The notes beneath the pieces are model-generated. The model was given only the letters and a program-made list of their open reading frames with translations, made no database searches and had not been told where the DNA came from. A stretch of 64,000 nt of DNA from positions 289,250-353,249 of the forward strand of contig NZ_JQEZ01000002.1 in NCBI RefSeq assembly GCF_000743705.1, given 5' to 3'. Numbering within the stretch: the first letter of the stretch is position 1; each line of letters opens with the position of its first letter. The DNA is from Ruegeria halocynthiae (GTDB lineage: Bacteria; Pseudomonadota; Alphaproteobacteria; Rhodobacterales; Rhodobacteraceae). Positions 53,232-62,828 of the stretch are shown here, piece after piece. The position numbers and the translations under genes were made by a program.

Positions 53232-53662
53232 TGCGTGCCCTACTGTCTTTGCTAGCGGGGGCCCTGTTTGGGGCCGGGCTGTTGATCTCGGGTATGACGG
53301 ACACAACAAAAGTTCAGGGCTGGCTGGACGTATTCGGGGCGTGGGATCCAACGCTGGCATTTGTGATGGGTGGCGCAATCCTGCCGATGCTGGTCGCCTG
53401 GCGCTTAACCTCCGGTCGCACGCCTATTGCGGGCGGGCAGTTCCCGACAAAAGCCGCGCCGGAATTGGATCGCCGCCTGATACTCGGGTCCGTGTCGTTC
53501 GGAATGGGCTGGGGGTTGGCCGGGTTGTGCCCTGGACCTGCCATAGCCTCGGTCACATACGGCGGGTTTGGCGGCGTTGTGTTTCTGTTGGCGATGATCG
53601 CGGGAATGTGCGCGGCCCCTGCCCTAGGGGCGCAACTGGACAGAGCCGCAAAGGCAGCCTAA
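53231..53662 (+). CDS. YeeE/YedE-family membrane protein, C-terminal half transporter
   Basis: A 143-residue protein with about four membrane helices, starting MRALLSLLAGALFGAGLLIS. The signature GLAGLCPGPAIASV near residues 97-110 provides the second conserved cysteine. Together with the preceding gene it forms a split YeeE/YedE transporter (PmpA/PmpB arrangement), here linked to an MBL-fold hydrolase. It is followed 9 bp later by the phosphatase-like gene. Confidence 0.9.
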   Translation: MRALLSLLAGALFGAGLLISGMTDTTKVQGWLDVFGAWDPTLAFVMGGAILPMLVAWRLTSGRTPIAGGQFPTKAAPELDRRLILGSVSFGMGWGLAGLCPGPAIASVTYGGFGGVVFLLAMIAGMCAAPALGAQLDRAAKAA

Positions 53663-53671
53663 GCAATTGCC

Positions 53672-54103
53672 ATGGAGATTCGACCAATAACCCCCCGCTA
53701 CGCCGTCTCGCCCCAAATCACGGTCGAGGATGTTCCAGCTATCGCCAAAGCCGGTTTTGTGAAGGTCATCTGCAACCGCCCCAACACCGAAGTGACCGAA
53801 GACATGCAATCAGATGCGATCGGTCAGGCCGTGCGTGCCGCGGGGATGGAATACGAAGTTCTCGAACTGACACATCAGACCATGACGCCCGAGAATGTCG
53901 CCCTACAGCGGGGCTTGGCGGAAAGCTGCGGCGGGCCTGTTCTGGCGTATTGTGCGTCAGGCACACGCTGTTCGGTTGTCTGGGCGTTGGGCCAGTGCGA
54001 TCAGATGAGCACGGACGACATATTGGACGCCACGACAAATGCGGGCTACGCGTTGGACAACCTACGCCCGACGCTGGATCAAATCCGAAAAACCACCAGC
54101 TAA
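53672..54103 (+). CDS. DSP-like phosphatase/sulfurtransferase domain protein (TIGR01244 type)
   Basis: A 143-residue protein with the active loop YCASGTRCSVVWAL (Cys near 94), the CxSGTR pattern of the beta-lactamase-hydrolase-like family in which this domain is often fused to an MBL domain (Blh). Here the two domains are separate genes within one operon. The loop could act on a persulfide as a rhodanese-like carrier rather than on a phosphate. It ends the plus-strand sulfur operon. Confidence 0.85.
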   Translation: MEIRPITPRYAVSPQITVEDVPAIAKAGFVKVICNRPNTEVTEDMQSDAIGQAVRAAGMEYEVLELTHQTMTPENVALQRGLAESCGGPVLAYCASGTRCSVVWALGQCDQMSTDDILDATTNAGYALDNLRPTLDQIRKTTS

Positions 54104-54114
54104 TTGACCAGGAA

Positions 54115-55224
54115 CTACCCTATACTGCCCGGATCGCCATCTTCTTGCGTCAAACCAGCCAGTTGCGAGATTTCGGCAACCATCTGATCGGAATCCGCGA
54201 AATTCAGGGCTGTCTCGACGTCGATCGTCACGGCCGGGTCAAGTGCTCCACTCCCTTGCGGCAAATCCGCCATATTGGAAATCTCGGGCATTTCATTTCG
54301 CGAAAGTTCTGAGCCGGCTTCCAGAAAATCATACCTTCCGGCGGTGCCGGGTTCAACGAGCAAGGCATTTTCGTTCAGCCGAACCGCGCGCATCCCACCG
54401 CATTGCCCCAGACGCCCAACCGCAGCCCGGTTGCGGTCTATCGTCAGGATCTCGGCACGATCCAGTCTTGATCCTGTCAGGGGCAACACACTGCCGACCT
54501 CAAGCCCGGACAGTGCGGTCAGCGGCAGCGACATCCGGCAGATCACTGTATTCAGATCGGCCCGTAACACGCCCGAAGCATGTTCCAGATTTGGCCCGAT
54601 CTCTTCCAGAGGTGGTTCGCTTTCGCCGACCTCCTCAGGCAGGTCCGGTAACAGGACTGATATCTGCCCCTGCCGCAGGCCACCGCCCAGTTCCACGGTC
54701 AATTCCATAACGCGATAGGTGTCTTTTGTCATCGCAAGAGACAGGGATCGCAGATCGGGCAAACGCGATGTGAACTCATACCCGGACAGGCTGACCTGAT
54801 CACCCGGCGCCTCAACCAGCTTTGCCGCGCGCGTCAATGCGTCTTCGACCAAAGGCGCGACCATTGCGGCGTCGGTATCCGTGAACGCCCGAGGGGATGG
54901 CGCATCCGACGTCACCCCGCCGATGGTCTGCATTTGAACGATTGACGAGACCGACACCAGATCCAGGCAAATCGCCGATGACAGCCCATCGCTGTTGAAA
55001 AACTGTAACAACAGCCAGTCTTTGCCGACAGCGTCGCCCCAATCCTCTGGCAATCTGCCTGACTGTTTTGCGCCTATGACGGATAGGGGCAATTGCAATA
55101 GATCCCCCGCAGCACGTGCAAATGCCAACCGCAGCGCGCGCAAAACCGAACGCGGCTTGCCACCCGATTCTTCATGCCCCGCTGTAAGCTTGCGGGCCCA
55201 AACTGTGCTGACAGGTTGTGCCAT
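54115..55224 (-). CDS. fliM: FliM/FliN-type flagellar motor switch protein
   Basis: A 369-residue protein of the Rhodobacterales FliM type: N-terminal RALRLAFARAAGDLLQLPLSV, a middle CheC-like segment, and a C-terminal SpoA (FliN) domain with LNTVICRMSLPLTALSGLEVGSVLPLT. The SpoA part would sit in the switch complex of the flagellar C-ring. The gene is isolated from other flagellar genes. The acidic C-terminal tail (about 300-369) is longer than usual. Its 3' end converges on the phosphatase gene 11 bp away. Confidence 0.85.
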   Translation of the reverse strand: MAQPVSTVWARKLTAGHEESGGKPRSVLRALRLAFARAAGDLLQLPLSVIGAKQSGRLPEDWGDAVGKDWLLLQFFNSDGLSSAICLDLVSVSSIVQMQTIGGVTSDAPSPRAFTDTDAAMVAPLVEDALTRAAKLVEAPGDQVSLSGYEFTSRLPDLRSLSLAMTKDTYRVMELTVELGGGLRQGQISVLLPDLPEEVGESEPPLEEIGPNLEHASGVLRADLNTVICRMSLPLTALSGLEVGSVLPLTGSRLDRAEILTIDRNRAAVGRLGQCGGMRAVRLNENALLVEPGTAGRYDFLEAGSELSRNEMPEISNMADLPQGSGALDPAVTIDVETALNFADSDQMVAEISQLAGLTQEDGDPGSIG

Positions 55225-55301
55225 GCCTTAAACCGCTATCCGTTCCTGTATCTGATATCCGGTCTAACCCGGCGCAGGTTACGAATGTCTTTATTTTCGC
55301 G

Positions 55302-57980
55302 TCACTGTGCGGCCTGCCGATACGCAAGCGGCAGCCGAACGCGGAACGCGGCGCCGCCCTGCCCCGGCAGATAGCTGATCTCGCCGCCCAGGCGCTGCAT
55401 GATCTCACGGCAGATCGCCAGCCCCAGCCCTGCACCACCTGCCTTGTCACCGCTGACGCGGGCAAATTTCTCGAACACCATGGATTGGGCCTCGGGCGGG
55501 ATGCCGCTGCCATTGTCGGCAAAATCAATCACAATCTGGCCACCTACATCATGGGCGGAAATCGTCAGCTCTGGCTCTGGCGCGTCACAATATTTCTGTG
55601 CATTCGAAATCAGGTTGATAAACACCTGCCCCAACCGATCCAGATCCGTATGCAAGGGAATACGTTCCGACACTTTTGACCGCCGGACAGTCAATGACTG
55701 GCTGGTGCCCGCCAACGCGCTTGAGACCGCCCGGTCCAGAACCGAACGCAGCGTGTCGCCTCCCATATTCAGGCTGACCTGACCGCTTTCCAGCACACTC
55801 AGGTCCAACAGGTCATCCAGCAACCGCGTCAGGCGCAGGGCCTCGTCATGGATGATGGCGGCATAACGTGTCTGCTCCTCACCACTCAGCCCTTCGGTGT
55901 CGCGCATAATCTCGGAAAACGCGCGGATCGAGGTCATAGGCGTGCGCAGTTCATGACTGACCTGGCTCAGGAAGCTGTCTTTTTGCGCAGAAATCTGGGT
56001 CAGCTTGGTGTTGGCCTCGCGAAGTTGCCGCGCGGTGCGGCTCAGCTCGGCTGATTTAACCTCTAACTGACTGGAATACTCCAGCATCTGCGCGGATTCA
56101 TCCGCCACCGCCAGCAGATCTTCGACCGAAACGGATGATCCGCCGACAATCTGACCGATCATCGCATGGGCCGTGGCCGCACCGACCGAGCCGCTTAATT
56201 CCCGTTCAAGACGTTCCAGAAACGCAGGTGTCGGCTCTGGCAGGCTGGTCCGTCCGCCCTGTTGTTCGACCTCGGCCTGAAAGAACTCTTGCGCGGGGCC
56301 TGCGCCCAGAATGCGCTGCGTCATGATCATCAGGTCTTCGCTTTGCGCCACGGACCCGGACCAACCGCGCGGCGCGACGGAGTGGTCAAAGACATTGACG
56401 AATTGCGCGCCCTGCAATCGCTCCAGCGGGCTGGGAAAGCTCAGCAGCGAGGCGGTGCAAAATGCCAGCGTATTCAGGGATAGTGACCACATGACCGAAT
56501 GTACCATCGGGTCCATCCCCTCGATCCCGAACAGGGCCTGCGGACGTACCCAGCCCAGACCGAACGGCCCGTTTTGCAGGATCGACTCGGGCATTATCGC
56601 CCCACCCATGCCCGGCAGCAGCAGGGTGTATATCCACAACAGGAATCCGACCGTCAGCCCAACCAAGGCCCCCGTTCGCGTGGCCCCGCGCCAGAACAGG
56701 CCGCCCACCAAGGCCGGCAGAATCTGTGAGATTCCGGCAAAGGCCACAAGCCCGATCGACGCCAATGCCGCCCCGCCACCGGACAGGCGATAATAAAAGA
56801 ACCCGAACCCCATGATCACCGCGATAGACACCCGACGTGCGACCAGCACGACATGACGGACGTCACCGGACACCGAACCAGAGCCACCCTGCGTGCTTAA
56901 CCAGATCGGCATCACCAAATGGTTCGACACCATTGTCGACAAGGCCATCGCCGTGACGATGACCATGGACGTGGCAGAGGAAAACCCGCCGATAAAGGAC
57001 AGCATCGCCAACCAGTCGTTGCCCTGCGACAGCGGCACAGTCAGAACGAACAAATCCGGGTTCGACCCTTCGGGCAACAAGTCCAGACCGACAACTGCGA
57101 TTGGAACCACAAACAGGCTCATCAGCAAAAGATACAGCGGGAACGCCCAGGCGGCCGTCCTCAGGTGCCCTTCGTCAGCGTTTTCAACCACCATGACCTG
57201 AAACATGCGCGGCAGGCAGATAAAGGCTGCGGCCGACAGAAAGATGAAAGTTGTCCAACGCCCCGCGTCCACATTCCACTGACCGATTTCAGAGGCGTCG
57301 ATACGGTCCATCATCGGGCCAATGCCACCGGCGACCCCCCAGACGACGAAAACACCAACAGCAAGCAAAGCAAACAGCTTGACCACCGACTCCAGCGCGA
57401 TGGCGGTCACGACGCCATGGTGGCGCTCGTTTGCATCAAGGTTTCGGGTGCCGAACAGGATCGCAAAAACCGCAAGGCCCGCCGCCACCCAGAACACGCT
57501 TGAACCCTCGCGGTAGAGGCCGGACGGGTCCGCCTCGGCAAAGATGGAAAACGACAGGGTGATGGATTGCAGTTGCAGCGCGATATAGGGGGTTCCGCCC
57601 AGCACAGCGAGAATTGTCACACAAATCGCCAGTGTATTGGATTTGCCATAGCGGGCTGAAATCAGGTCGGCGATGGATGTCACCCGCTGGCTGCGCCCCA
57701 CCCGCACCAGTTTGCGCAGGCCCCACCACCAGCTGACCATCACCAGCGTTGGCCCCAGATAGATCGTCACGAATTCCAACCCCGACCGGGCGGCATTCCC
57801 CACGGCACCATAAAACGTCCAGGCTGTGCAGTAGATCGACAAAGAAAGCGTGTAGATCAACGGAGACCGCAACCACGCCCCCCGCCCCGCCGCAGCCATC
57901 CGATCAGCAGCAAAGGCAACGCCGAACAACAACACGACATACCCAAGACAAACCAGGATCAGGACGTTCAGCGTTGCCAT
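55302..57980 (-). CDS. Sodium:solute symporter-sensor histidine kinase fusion (CbrA-like)
   Basis: An 892-residue protein. Residues 1-500 form a 13-helix sodium/solute symporter domain. A linker with coiled-coil (about 625-665) leads to the dimerisation helix QVSHELRTPMTSI, phosphoacceptor H676, and an ATPase domain with NLISNAQKYCD (N box), DNGSGIPPE and GGAGLGLAICREIM. This layout resembles CbrA, whose symporter part senses or carries a nutrient, often histidine. It is the last gene of an operon with a single-domain response regulator and a small membrane protein. Confidence 0.92.
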   Translation of the reverse strand: MATLNVLILVCLGYVVLLFGVAFAADRMAAAGRGAWLRSPLIYTLSLSIYCTAWTFYGAVGNAARSGLEFVTIYLGPTLVMVSWWWGLRKLVRVGRSQRVTSIADLISARYGKSNTLAICVTILAVLGGTPYIALQLQSITLSFSIFAEADPSGLYREGSSVFWVAAGLAVFAILFGTRNLDANERHHGVVTAIALESVVKLFALLAVGVFVVWGVAGGIGPMMDRIDASEIGQWNVDAGRWTTFIFLSAAAFICLPRMFQVMVVENADEGHLRTAAWAFPLYLLLMSLFVVPIAVVGLDLLPEGSNPDLFVLTVPLSQGNDWLAMLSFIGGFSSATSMVIVTAMALSTMVSNHLVMPIWLSTQGGSGSVSGDVRHVVLVARRVSIAVIMGFGFFYYRLSGGGAALASIGLVAFAGISQILPALVGGLFWRGATRTGALVGLTVGFLLWIYTLLLPGMGGAIMPESILQNGPFGLGWVRPQALFGIEGMDPMVHSVMWSLSLNTLAFCTASLLSFPSPLERLQGAQFVNVFDHSVAPRGWSGSVAQSEDLMIMTQRILGAGPAQEFFQAEVEQQGGRTSLPEPTPAFLERLERELSGSVGAATAHAMIGQIVGGSSVSVEDLLAVADESAQMLEYSSQLEVKSAELSRTARQLREANTKLTQISAQKDSFLSQVSHELRTPMTSIRAFSEIMRDTEGLSGEEQTRYAAIIHDEALRLTRLLDDLLDLSVLESGQVSLNMGGDTLRSVLDRAVSSALAGTSQSLTVRRSKVSERIPLHTDLDRLGQVFINLISNAQKYCDAPEPELTISAHDVGGQIVIDFADNGSGIPPEAQSMVFEKFARVSGDKAGGAGLGLAICREIMQRLGGEISYLPGQGGAAFRVRLPLAYRQAAQ

Positions 57981-58279
57981 TGATCCGTATCCGAATCCGT
58001 TTCGTCACTTGCAGCCATGCGTCTGGCGGCAAACCCGAAAATCAGGCTGGCGACAATCAAAGCGGCCCAACACGCAAAGATGTAAAAGATTGCCGATGAC
58101 AGCGGAACGCCCTTTTCGCTGGACCCGCCCGGCCACAGCAGGGGAATTGCGATCAGCGCGGCACCCAGAATCGGCAACAGGCGGGCGGCGTCGGTCAACC
58201 TGCGGCGGCGGTAACTCTGTCGCTCCAGAAACAGCGAAGGCCGGGTGCCTGACGGCTGACGGTCTTCGCCCGTGGTCAT
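57968..58279 (-). CDS. Small membrane protein between response regulator and kinase genes
   Basis: A 103-residue protein with a basic N-terminus (FLERQSYRRRRLTDAARLLP) and two membrane helices (about 30-50 and 60-85), ending in an acidic tail. It overlaps the kinase gene by 13 bp and the response regulator stop by 4 bp, so it is part of the signalling operon. Known family not recalled; it may assist membrane assembly or signalling of the symporter-kinase. Confidence 0.75.
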   Translation of the reverse strand: MTTGEDRQPSGTRPSLFLERQSYRRRRLTDAARLLPILGAALIAIPLLWPGGSSEKGVPLSSAIFYIFACWAALIVASLIFGFAARRMAASDETDSDTDQWQR

Positions 58280-58656
58280 GACCGTGTTGCCTGCGCGTGC
58301 AGATCACGCACCGCCGTAAGCACCTCGGCGTTTGAAAACGGCTTGGTCATAAAGCGGCTGACCCCGGCGTTTTCAGCCATTTCGCGGTCACGGGACTGGC
58401 CGCGGGCCGTCAGCATCAACACAGGCAAGCCCTGCATGTCCTCCAACTCGCGCAGATCACGCAGAATTTCCATGCCACTTTTGCCCGGCAGCATGACGTC
58501 CAAAATGACCAGATCAGGATTCGCGCCCTGAATCACCTGCAATGCGTCCGAACCTTCGGCATGGGTTTCGACCTGCCAGCCCTCGCGCGTCAGCAGGAAC
58601 CGAATGGCCTCGGCTATGTTCGGCTCATCCTCGATTAACAGAACCTTACGGCTCAT
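58276..58656 (-). CDS. Single-domain response regulator
   Basis: A 126-residue CheY-like receiver: acidic pair E9/D10 in LLIEDEPN, phosphoacceptor D53 in LVILDVMLPGKSG, conserved Thr in LMLTARG and Lys in FMTKPFSN. There is no output domain, so signal transfer is by protein contact. The start at 58656 follows GGGGAGGACATAAAATC. It is the first gene of the operon with the membrane protein and the symporter-kinase. Confidence 0.92.
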   Translation of the reverse strand: MSRKVLLIEDEPNIAEAIRFLLTREGWQVETHAEGSDALQVIQGANPDLVILDVMLPGKSGMEILRDLRELEDMQGLPVLMLTARGQSRDREMAENAGVSRFMTKPFSNAEVLTAVRDLHAQATRS

Positions 58657-58734
58657 GATTTTATGTCCTCCCCGTGACGGGTTTTTCATCCGCCTACCCG
58701 TCAGCGCCAGCTTACGCGCACTGTCAGGAAACTG

Positions 58735-60033
58735 TCAAAAACCTTCGCTTAGAATCGACGGTTCGCGCCGCGACTCGCAATCGTTGTTGGGACAGACACG
58801 GCAACTCGGCCCGACCTTGGCAACCGCCTGTTTTTCCTGCATCGTTTCTTCTGCCGCCCGGACAAGCATGACCGAGCGGTAAGCCGGTCCGTCGTCATAC
58901 CCAGAAACCGATTGAGGCCACGCGTAAGCAAAACAGTCAAACACCGCCGCCGTCCTTCCAAGCTGTATGATGCGCTTGCGAATGGGCACCAACGGCCGGT
59001 TCAATGCCTGGAACATCGGCCACAGCGGGCAAGCCTCGCCAAAGCGCGGCAGGGCGAAACCGGGAACCGATTTATTGAACAGGATACTGCCCGAGGCGTC
59101 GCACACCACCAACCCCGCTGGCCGCGTCAGATACCCCTCAGGCAAGGTCGCAAGCCGCCGGAGCACCGTCGCGATATCCACGGAAAATTCTGCCGCCAAC
59201 CGCAGCGGGTCCGGCTCTACCCCCTCCAGTGCTGCCTTGACTGCGTCCAGCGGCATGGCTGCTGCATCCGCCGCGTAGATGTCCAGAAAGTCGCGGGTCA
59301 GCGTTCTTGCGGCGGCCGAATCCAGCGTGCTCAGATCAACATCCGCGCTGGGTCCACCGGCTTCGATCTCGGGGAAATGGTGGGCGTGCCGGTCAAAGAA
59401 TGCCTCGACATCCTCAAGAGGCACACCGCGACGATCATCAGCGGTATCTGAATCATCCAGATACGCCACCAGCGATTTGGAACTGTCGGCCAACCGTTCG
59501 GCATCCTGATGCAGGTTGCGGTGAAAACGGTCCTGCCACTCGGGTTCAATCTCGTGCGTTTCCGCCAAAATCGCGGCGGTCGAACGAATCGCCGCTGCCG
59601 TCGACAGAACCTCGTGCATCGAGGCCGCCAGATGCGGGTCATGGGTCAACCTGTCCGACAGGGTCTCGATCGTGCGTTCCAGCGAAACAACCCGCCGGTG
59701 CATCTGGGCCAGAACGCCAGCCCACCCGGGAAACCGGCTTGCGAATTCCTCCAACCCATCGACTTCGGCCTGTTGGCCAACGGCATCCGCCGCAGCCTCA
59801 CGCAGGGCCGAGATCAGCGTGGCTTCGATACCCTGCGTCAGAACCGAAGGTTCGACCGTCAGCGCAGCCGCGATGTTCACCAGCAACTTGCCCCCGATGC
59901 GGCGGCGATTATGTTCGATCAAATTCAGATAAGACGCCGAAATGCCGACACGGCGGGCCAGTTCAGCCTGCCGCAGCCCCGCGATCTGACGCCGTTCCCG
60001 AATGCGACTGCCTGTCAGCGTATCGCGCATCAT
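58735..60033 (-). CDS. ScfR-family short-chain acyl-CoA transcriptional regulator (PccR-like)
   Basis: A 432-residue regulator. An XRE helix-turn-helix at about 10-65 (GSRIRERRQIAGLRQAELARRVGISASYLNLIEHNRRRIGG) is followed by a large ligand-binding domain of the DUF2083 type and the conserved C-terminal cysteine cluster CRVCPNNDCESRREPS. Family members such as PccR sense propionyl-CoA or other short acyl-CoA and bind TTTGCAAA-type repeats. I chose the start at 60033 because AAGGAAGGGC precedes it. It may control prpE at 31164, where such repeats are clustered. Confidence 0.88.
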   Translation of the reverse strand: MMRDTLTGSRIRERRQIAGLRQAELARRVGISASYLNLIEHNRRRIGGKLLVNIAAALTVEPSVLTQGIEATLISALREAAADAVGQQAEVDGLEEFASRFPGWAGVLAQMHRRVVSLERTIETLSDRLTHDPHLAASMHEVLSTAAAIRSTAAILAETHEIEPEWQDRFHRNLHQDAERLADSSKSLVAYLDDSDTADDRRGVPLEDVEAFFDRHAHHFPEIEAGGPSADVDLSTLDSAAARTLTRDFLDIYAADAAAMPLDAVKAALEGVEPDPLRLAAEFSVDIATVLRRLATLPEGYLTRPAGLVVCDASGSILFNKSVPGFALPRFGEACPLWPMFQALNRPLVPIRKRIIQLGRTAAVFDCFAYAWPQSVSGYDDGPAYRSVMLVRAAEETMQEKQAVAKVGPSCRVCPNNDCESRREPSILSEGF

Positions 60034-60061
60034 GCCCTTCCTTCGATCGGGGCGCACCCCA

Positions 60062-60081
60062 TTTTCAAAATTATTTTCTGA
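60062..60081. promoter_or_regulatory. Possible ScfR autoregulatory site
   Basis: TTTTCAAA (60062-60069), four bases, then TTTTCTGA (60074-60081) form a 12-bp-period direct repeat about 30 bp before the ScfR start. It differs from TTTGCAAA by one base in the first half and more in the second, so it may be a degenerate version of the operator. Confidence 0.35.
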
Positions 60082-60240
60082 ACTCTTTATATTTATTTAC
60101 CGGTTGTGGGGCAATTTTCACATCACATTTACATTCTTGACACGCCCGACCTATGGTTTTCGCAGGTGTGCATTCCGGGTCGTATTTCGAATTTCATCCG
60201 CCCCCTTCTATTTTGCCCTAAATCCCGTCACGATGAAGGG

Positions 60241-60777
60241 ATGAGCGATCCAGCTTTTGAATACGCCCCAATCGGACTTGTCGAATTGGAAAACCGGGTC
60301 ATCCGGCGCTGCAACCTGCAGTTCGCGCGCACCTTTGGCGGGGAAGAGGCGGAGTATTGCAACATGCCGCTGCTGCACCTGTATCCTTCGGTCGCGGACT
60401 GGGAAAGGATTGGCGTGCGCAGCCTGCAAGTCATGCGCGATACTGGCTATTACACGGACGAGCGCGTCATGCGGCGGCGCGATGGCGATTTGTTCTGGTG
60501 CCGTGCGCGCGGGCGTTCGCTGACCCCGGACGACCCGTTTCGCCATGGCATCTGGAGCTTTTCCGACATCTCCGAAGAACGCCCCCTGGTCGAGCTGACG
60601 ACGCGCGAACGCGAGGTGGCCATCATGTCCTGCCGCGGCCTTTCGGCCAAGGAAATAGGCGTGGAACTGGGCCTGAGTTATCGCACAATCGAAGCCTACC
60701 GCGCACGCCTATTAGAGAAATTCGGCGCCCGCAAACTCCCCGAATTGGTGGCGAAACTTTCAGGAATGCCCCTGTAG
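60241..60777 (+). CDS. PAS-LuxR transcriptional regulator
   Basis: A 178-residue protein with a PAS-like sensor domain at about 5-105 (YAPIGLVELENRVIRRCNLQFARTFGGEEAEY, ERVMRRRDGDLFWCRARGRSL) and a LuxR helix-turn-helix at about 115-175 (LTTREREVAIMSCRGLSAKEIGVELGLSYRTIEAYRARLLEKFGARKLPELVAKL). Start 60241 follows GATGAAGGG; a longer frame to 60106 is possible but not family-like. It is divergent from the ScfR gene and lies 152 bp before accB. The sensed signal is unknown. Confidence 0.88.
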   Translation: MSDPAFEYAPIGLVELENRVIRRCNLQFARTFGGEEAEYCNMPLLHLYPSVADWERIGVRSLQVMRDTGYYTDERVMRRRDGDLFWCRARGRSLTPDDPFRHGIWSFSDISEERPLVELTTREREVAIMSCRGLSAKEIGVELGLSYRTIEAYRARLLEKFGARKLPELVAKLSGMPL

Positions 60778-60929
60778 GCTCTTTTCCCCCTCGGGGACTT
60801 GGGTAAAACCCCCATCTGACAAGCCGAGACTGCGCTTTTCATGACCGGGCGCATGGCTTATAACGCTGCGTAATCAGACCAAAGCCCGCGTGACACAGAC
60901 GGGCCAAAGGGGAACCGTCGAGGACACTC

Positions 60930-61418
60930 ATGACAGACACCAAACACGAAGCGGATGTGGCATTCATCAAGGCATTGGCCGAGTTGCTGCGCGAAAACGA
61001 CCTGACCGAATTGCAGGTCAAACGTGAATACGGCGAGGAAGACAGCCTGAACGTGCGCGTCAGCCGCAAGATTCCGGTCGCTCCCGCTGCGGTTCAGGTT
61101 GCCGCTCCTGTTGCGGCCCCGATTGCCGCCGCTGCCCCTGCTGCCGCCGAAGCGCCCGCAGCTGCCGAGGATCCGGCCAGCCATCCTGGTGCCGTAACCT
61201 CACCCATGGTTGGTACCGTTTACATGCAGCCCGAACCGGGCGCGCCCTCGTTCATTTCCGTCGGTGCATCGGTCTCAGAAGGCGACACGCTTTTGATCGT
61301 CGAGGCGATGAAGACCATGAACCACATCCATGCGCCCAAATCGGGCACGATCAAGCGTGTTCTGGTTGGCGACGGTGACGCCGTGGAATTCGGCACCCCT
61401 CTGGTCATTGTTGAGTAA
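60930..61418 (+). CDS. accB: Biotin carboxyl carrier protein of acetyl-CoA carboxylase
   Basis: AccB carries the carboxylated biotin between AccC and AccA/D in malonyl-CoA synthesis. The 162-residue protein has an N-terminal domain (1-48), an Ala/Pro-rich linker (49-85) and a C-terminal biotinyl domain with K128 in VEAMKTMNH; the common motif is EAMKMMN, so Thr replaces Met at one position. It is 9 bp upstream of accC, the usual operon. Confidence 0.96.
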   Translation: MTDTKHEADVAFIKALAELLRENDLTELQVKREYGEEDSLNVRVSRKIPVAPAAVQVAAPVAAPIAAAAPAAAEAPAAAEDPASHPGAVTSPMVGTVYMQPEPGAPSFISVGASVSEGDTLLIVEAMKTMNHIHAPKSGTIKRVLVGDGDAVEFGTPLVIVE

Positions 61419-61427
61419 GGCAGGCCC

Positions 61428-62777
61428 ATGTTCGACAAGATCCTGATTGCCAACCGAGGCGAGATCGCCCTGCGCGTCATCCGCGCCGCGCGCGAGATGG
61501 GGATTGCCACGGTTGCCGTGCATTCCACCGCCGACAGCGACGCGATGCATGTGCGCATGGCAGACGAATCGGTGTGCATCGGCCCCCCGCCCAGCCCGCA
61601 GAGCTATCTGTCCGTGCCTGCGATCATCTCGGCCTGTGAAATCACCGGCGCGCAGGCGATCCACCCCGGATACGGCTTTTTGTCCGAAAATGCCGAGTTT
61701 GTGCAGATCGTCGAAGACCACGGCATCACCTTCATCGGCCCCACCGCCGAACATATCCGCGTTATGGGTGACAAGATCACCGCCAAGGACACGATGAGGG
61801 CGCTGGGTGTGCCTTGCGTGCCCGGTTCCGACGGCGGCGTGCCCGATCTGGCTGCAGCCAAGCGCATCGGCGAGGAATTCGGCTATCCCGTCATCATCAA
61901 GGCCACAGCCGGTGGCGGTGGTCGCGGCATGAAAGTCGCGATGAGTGCCGACGAGATGGAAAGCGCCTTCATGACCGCGCGCGCCGAGGGCAAAGCCGCC
62001 TTTGGCAATGATGAGGTCTATATCGAAAAATACCTGACCACGCCGCGCCATATCGAAATTCAGGTTTTTGGGGACGGTAAGGGCAAAGCGGTGCATCTGG
62101 GCGAACGCGATTGTTCCCTGCAACGCCGCCACCAGAAAGTGTTCGAAGAGGCCCCCGGCCCCTGCATCACCCCCGAAGAGCGCGCCAGAATCGGCAAGGT
62201 CTGCGCGGATGCAGTCGCCAAGATCAACTATATCGGCGCGGGCACCATCGAATTCCTGTATGAAAATGGCGAGTTCTATTTCATCGAGATGAACACCCGC
62301 CTGCAGGTGGAACACCCGGTGACCGAAGGCATCTTTGGTGTCGATCTGGTGCGCGAACAAATCCTTGTCGCCGCGGGCGAGCCGATGTCATTTGGTCAGG
62401 ACGATCTGGTGATCAACGGCCACGCCATCGAGGTCCGCATCAACGCGGAAAAGCTGCCGAACTTCTCGCCCTGCCCGGGCAAGATCACGGCCTTTCACGC
62501 GCCGGGTGGTCTGGGTGTGCGGATGGATTCAGCGCTGTATGACGGGTATTCAATCCCGCCCTACTATGACTCGCTGATCGGCAAGCTGATCGTACAAGGC
62601 CGCGACCGGGACGAGGCGCTGGCCCGCCTGAACCGCGCCCTGGGTGAACTGATCGTGGACGGCATCGACACAACCGTGCCGCTGTTCCACGCCCTTCTGC
62701 AAGAACCCGACGTCCTGAGCGGTGATTACAATATCCACTGGCTGGAACGCTGGCTTGCGGAAAACATGGCTCAATGA
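61428..62777 (+). CDS. accC: Biotin carboxylase subunit of acetyl-CoA carboxylase
   Basis: A 449-residue ATP-grasp enzyme that carboxylates biotin on AccB. Visible motifs: [23 protein letters not shown] at the N-terminus, glycine-rich [14 protein letters not shown], the catalytic [14 protein letters not shown], and a complete C-terminal domain. Length is normal (449 aa). A long hairpin separates it from aat. Confidence 0.97.
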   Translation: MFDKILIANRGEIALRVIRAAREMGIATVAVHSTADSDAMHVRMADESVCIGPPPSPQSYLSVPAIISACEITGAQAIHPGYGFLSENAEFVQIVEDHGITFIGPTAEHIRVMGDKITAKDTMRALGVPCVPGSDGGVPDLAAAKRIGEEFGYPVIIKATAGGGGRGMKVAMSADEMESAFMTARAEGKAAFGNDEVYIEKYLTTPRHIEIQVFGDGKGKAVHLGERDCSLQRRHQKVFEEAPGPCITPEERARIGKVCADAVAKINYIGAGTIEFLYENGEFYFIEMNTRLQVEHPVTEGIFGVDLVREQILVAAGEPMSFGQDDLVINGHAIEVRINAEKLPNFSPCPGKITAFHAPGGLGVRMDSALYDGYSIPPYYDSLIGKLIVQGRDRDEALARLNRALGELIVDGIDTTVPLFHALLQEPDVLSGDYNIHWLERWLAENMAQ

Positions 62778-62783
62778 CGATAT

Positions 62784-62816
62784 GAGACCGGGGGGCTGCA
62801 ACAGCGCTCCGGTCTC
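62784..62816 (+). terminator. accC: Hairpin between accC and aat, possible terminator
   Basis: An 8-bp perfect outer stem (62784-62791 with 62809-62816), extendable inward with one mismatch, lies 7 bp after the accC stop. The following sequence AAGTTTCCC gives only a short T tail, so it may attenuate rather than stop transcription into aat. Confidence 0.5.
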
Positions 62817-62828
62817 AAGTTTCCCGGC

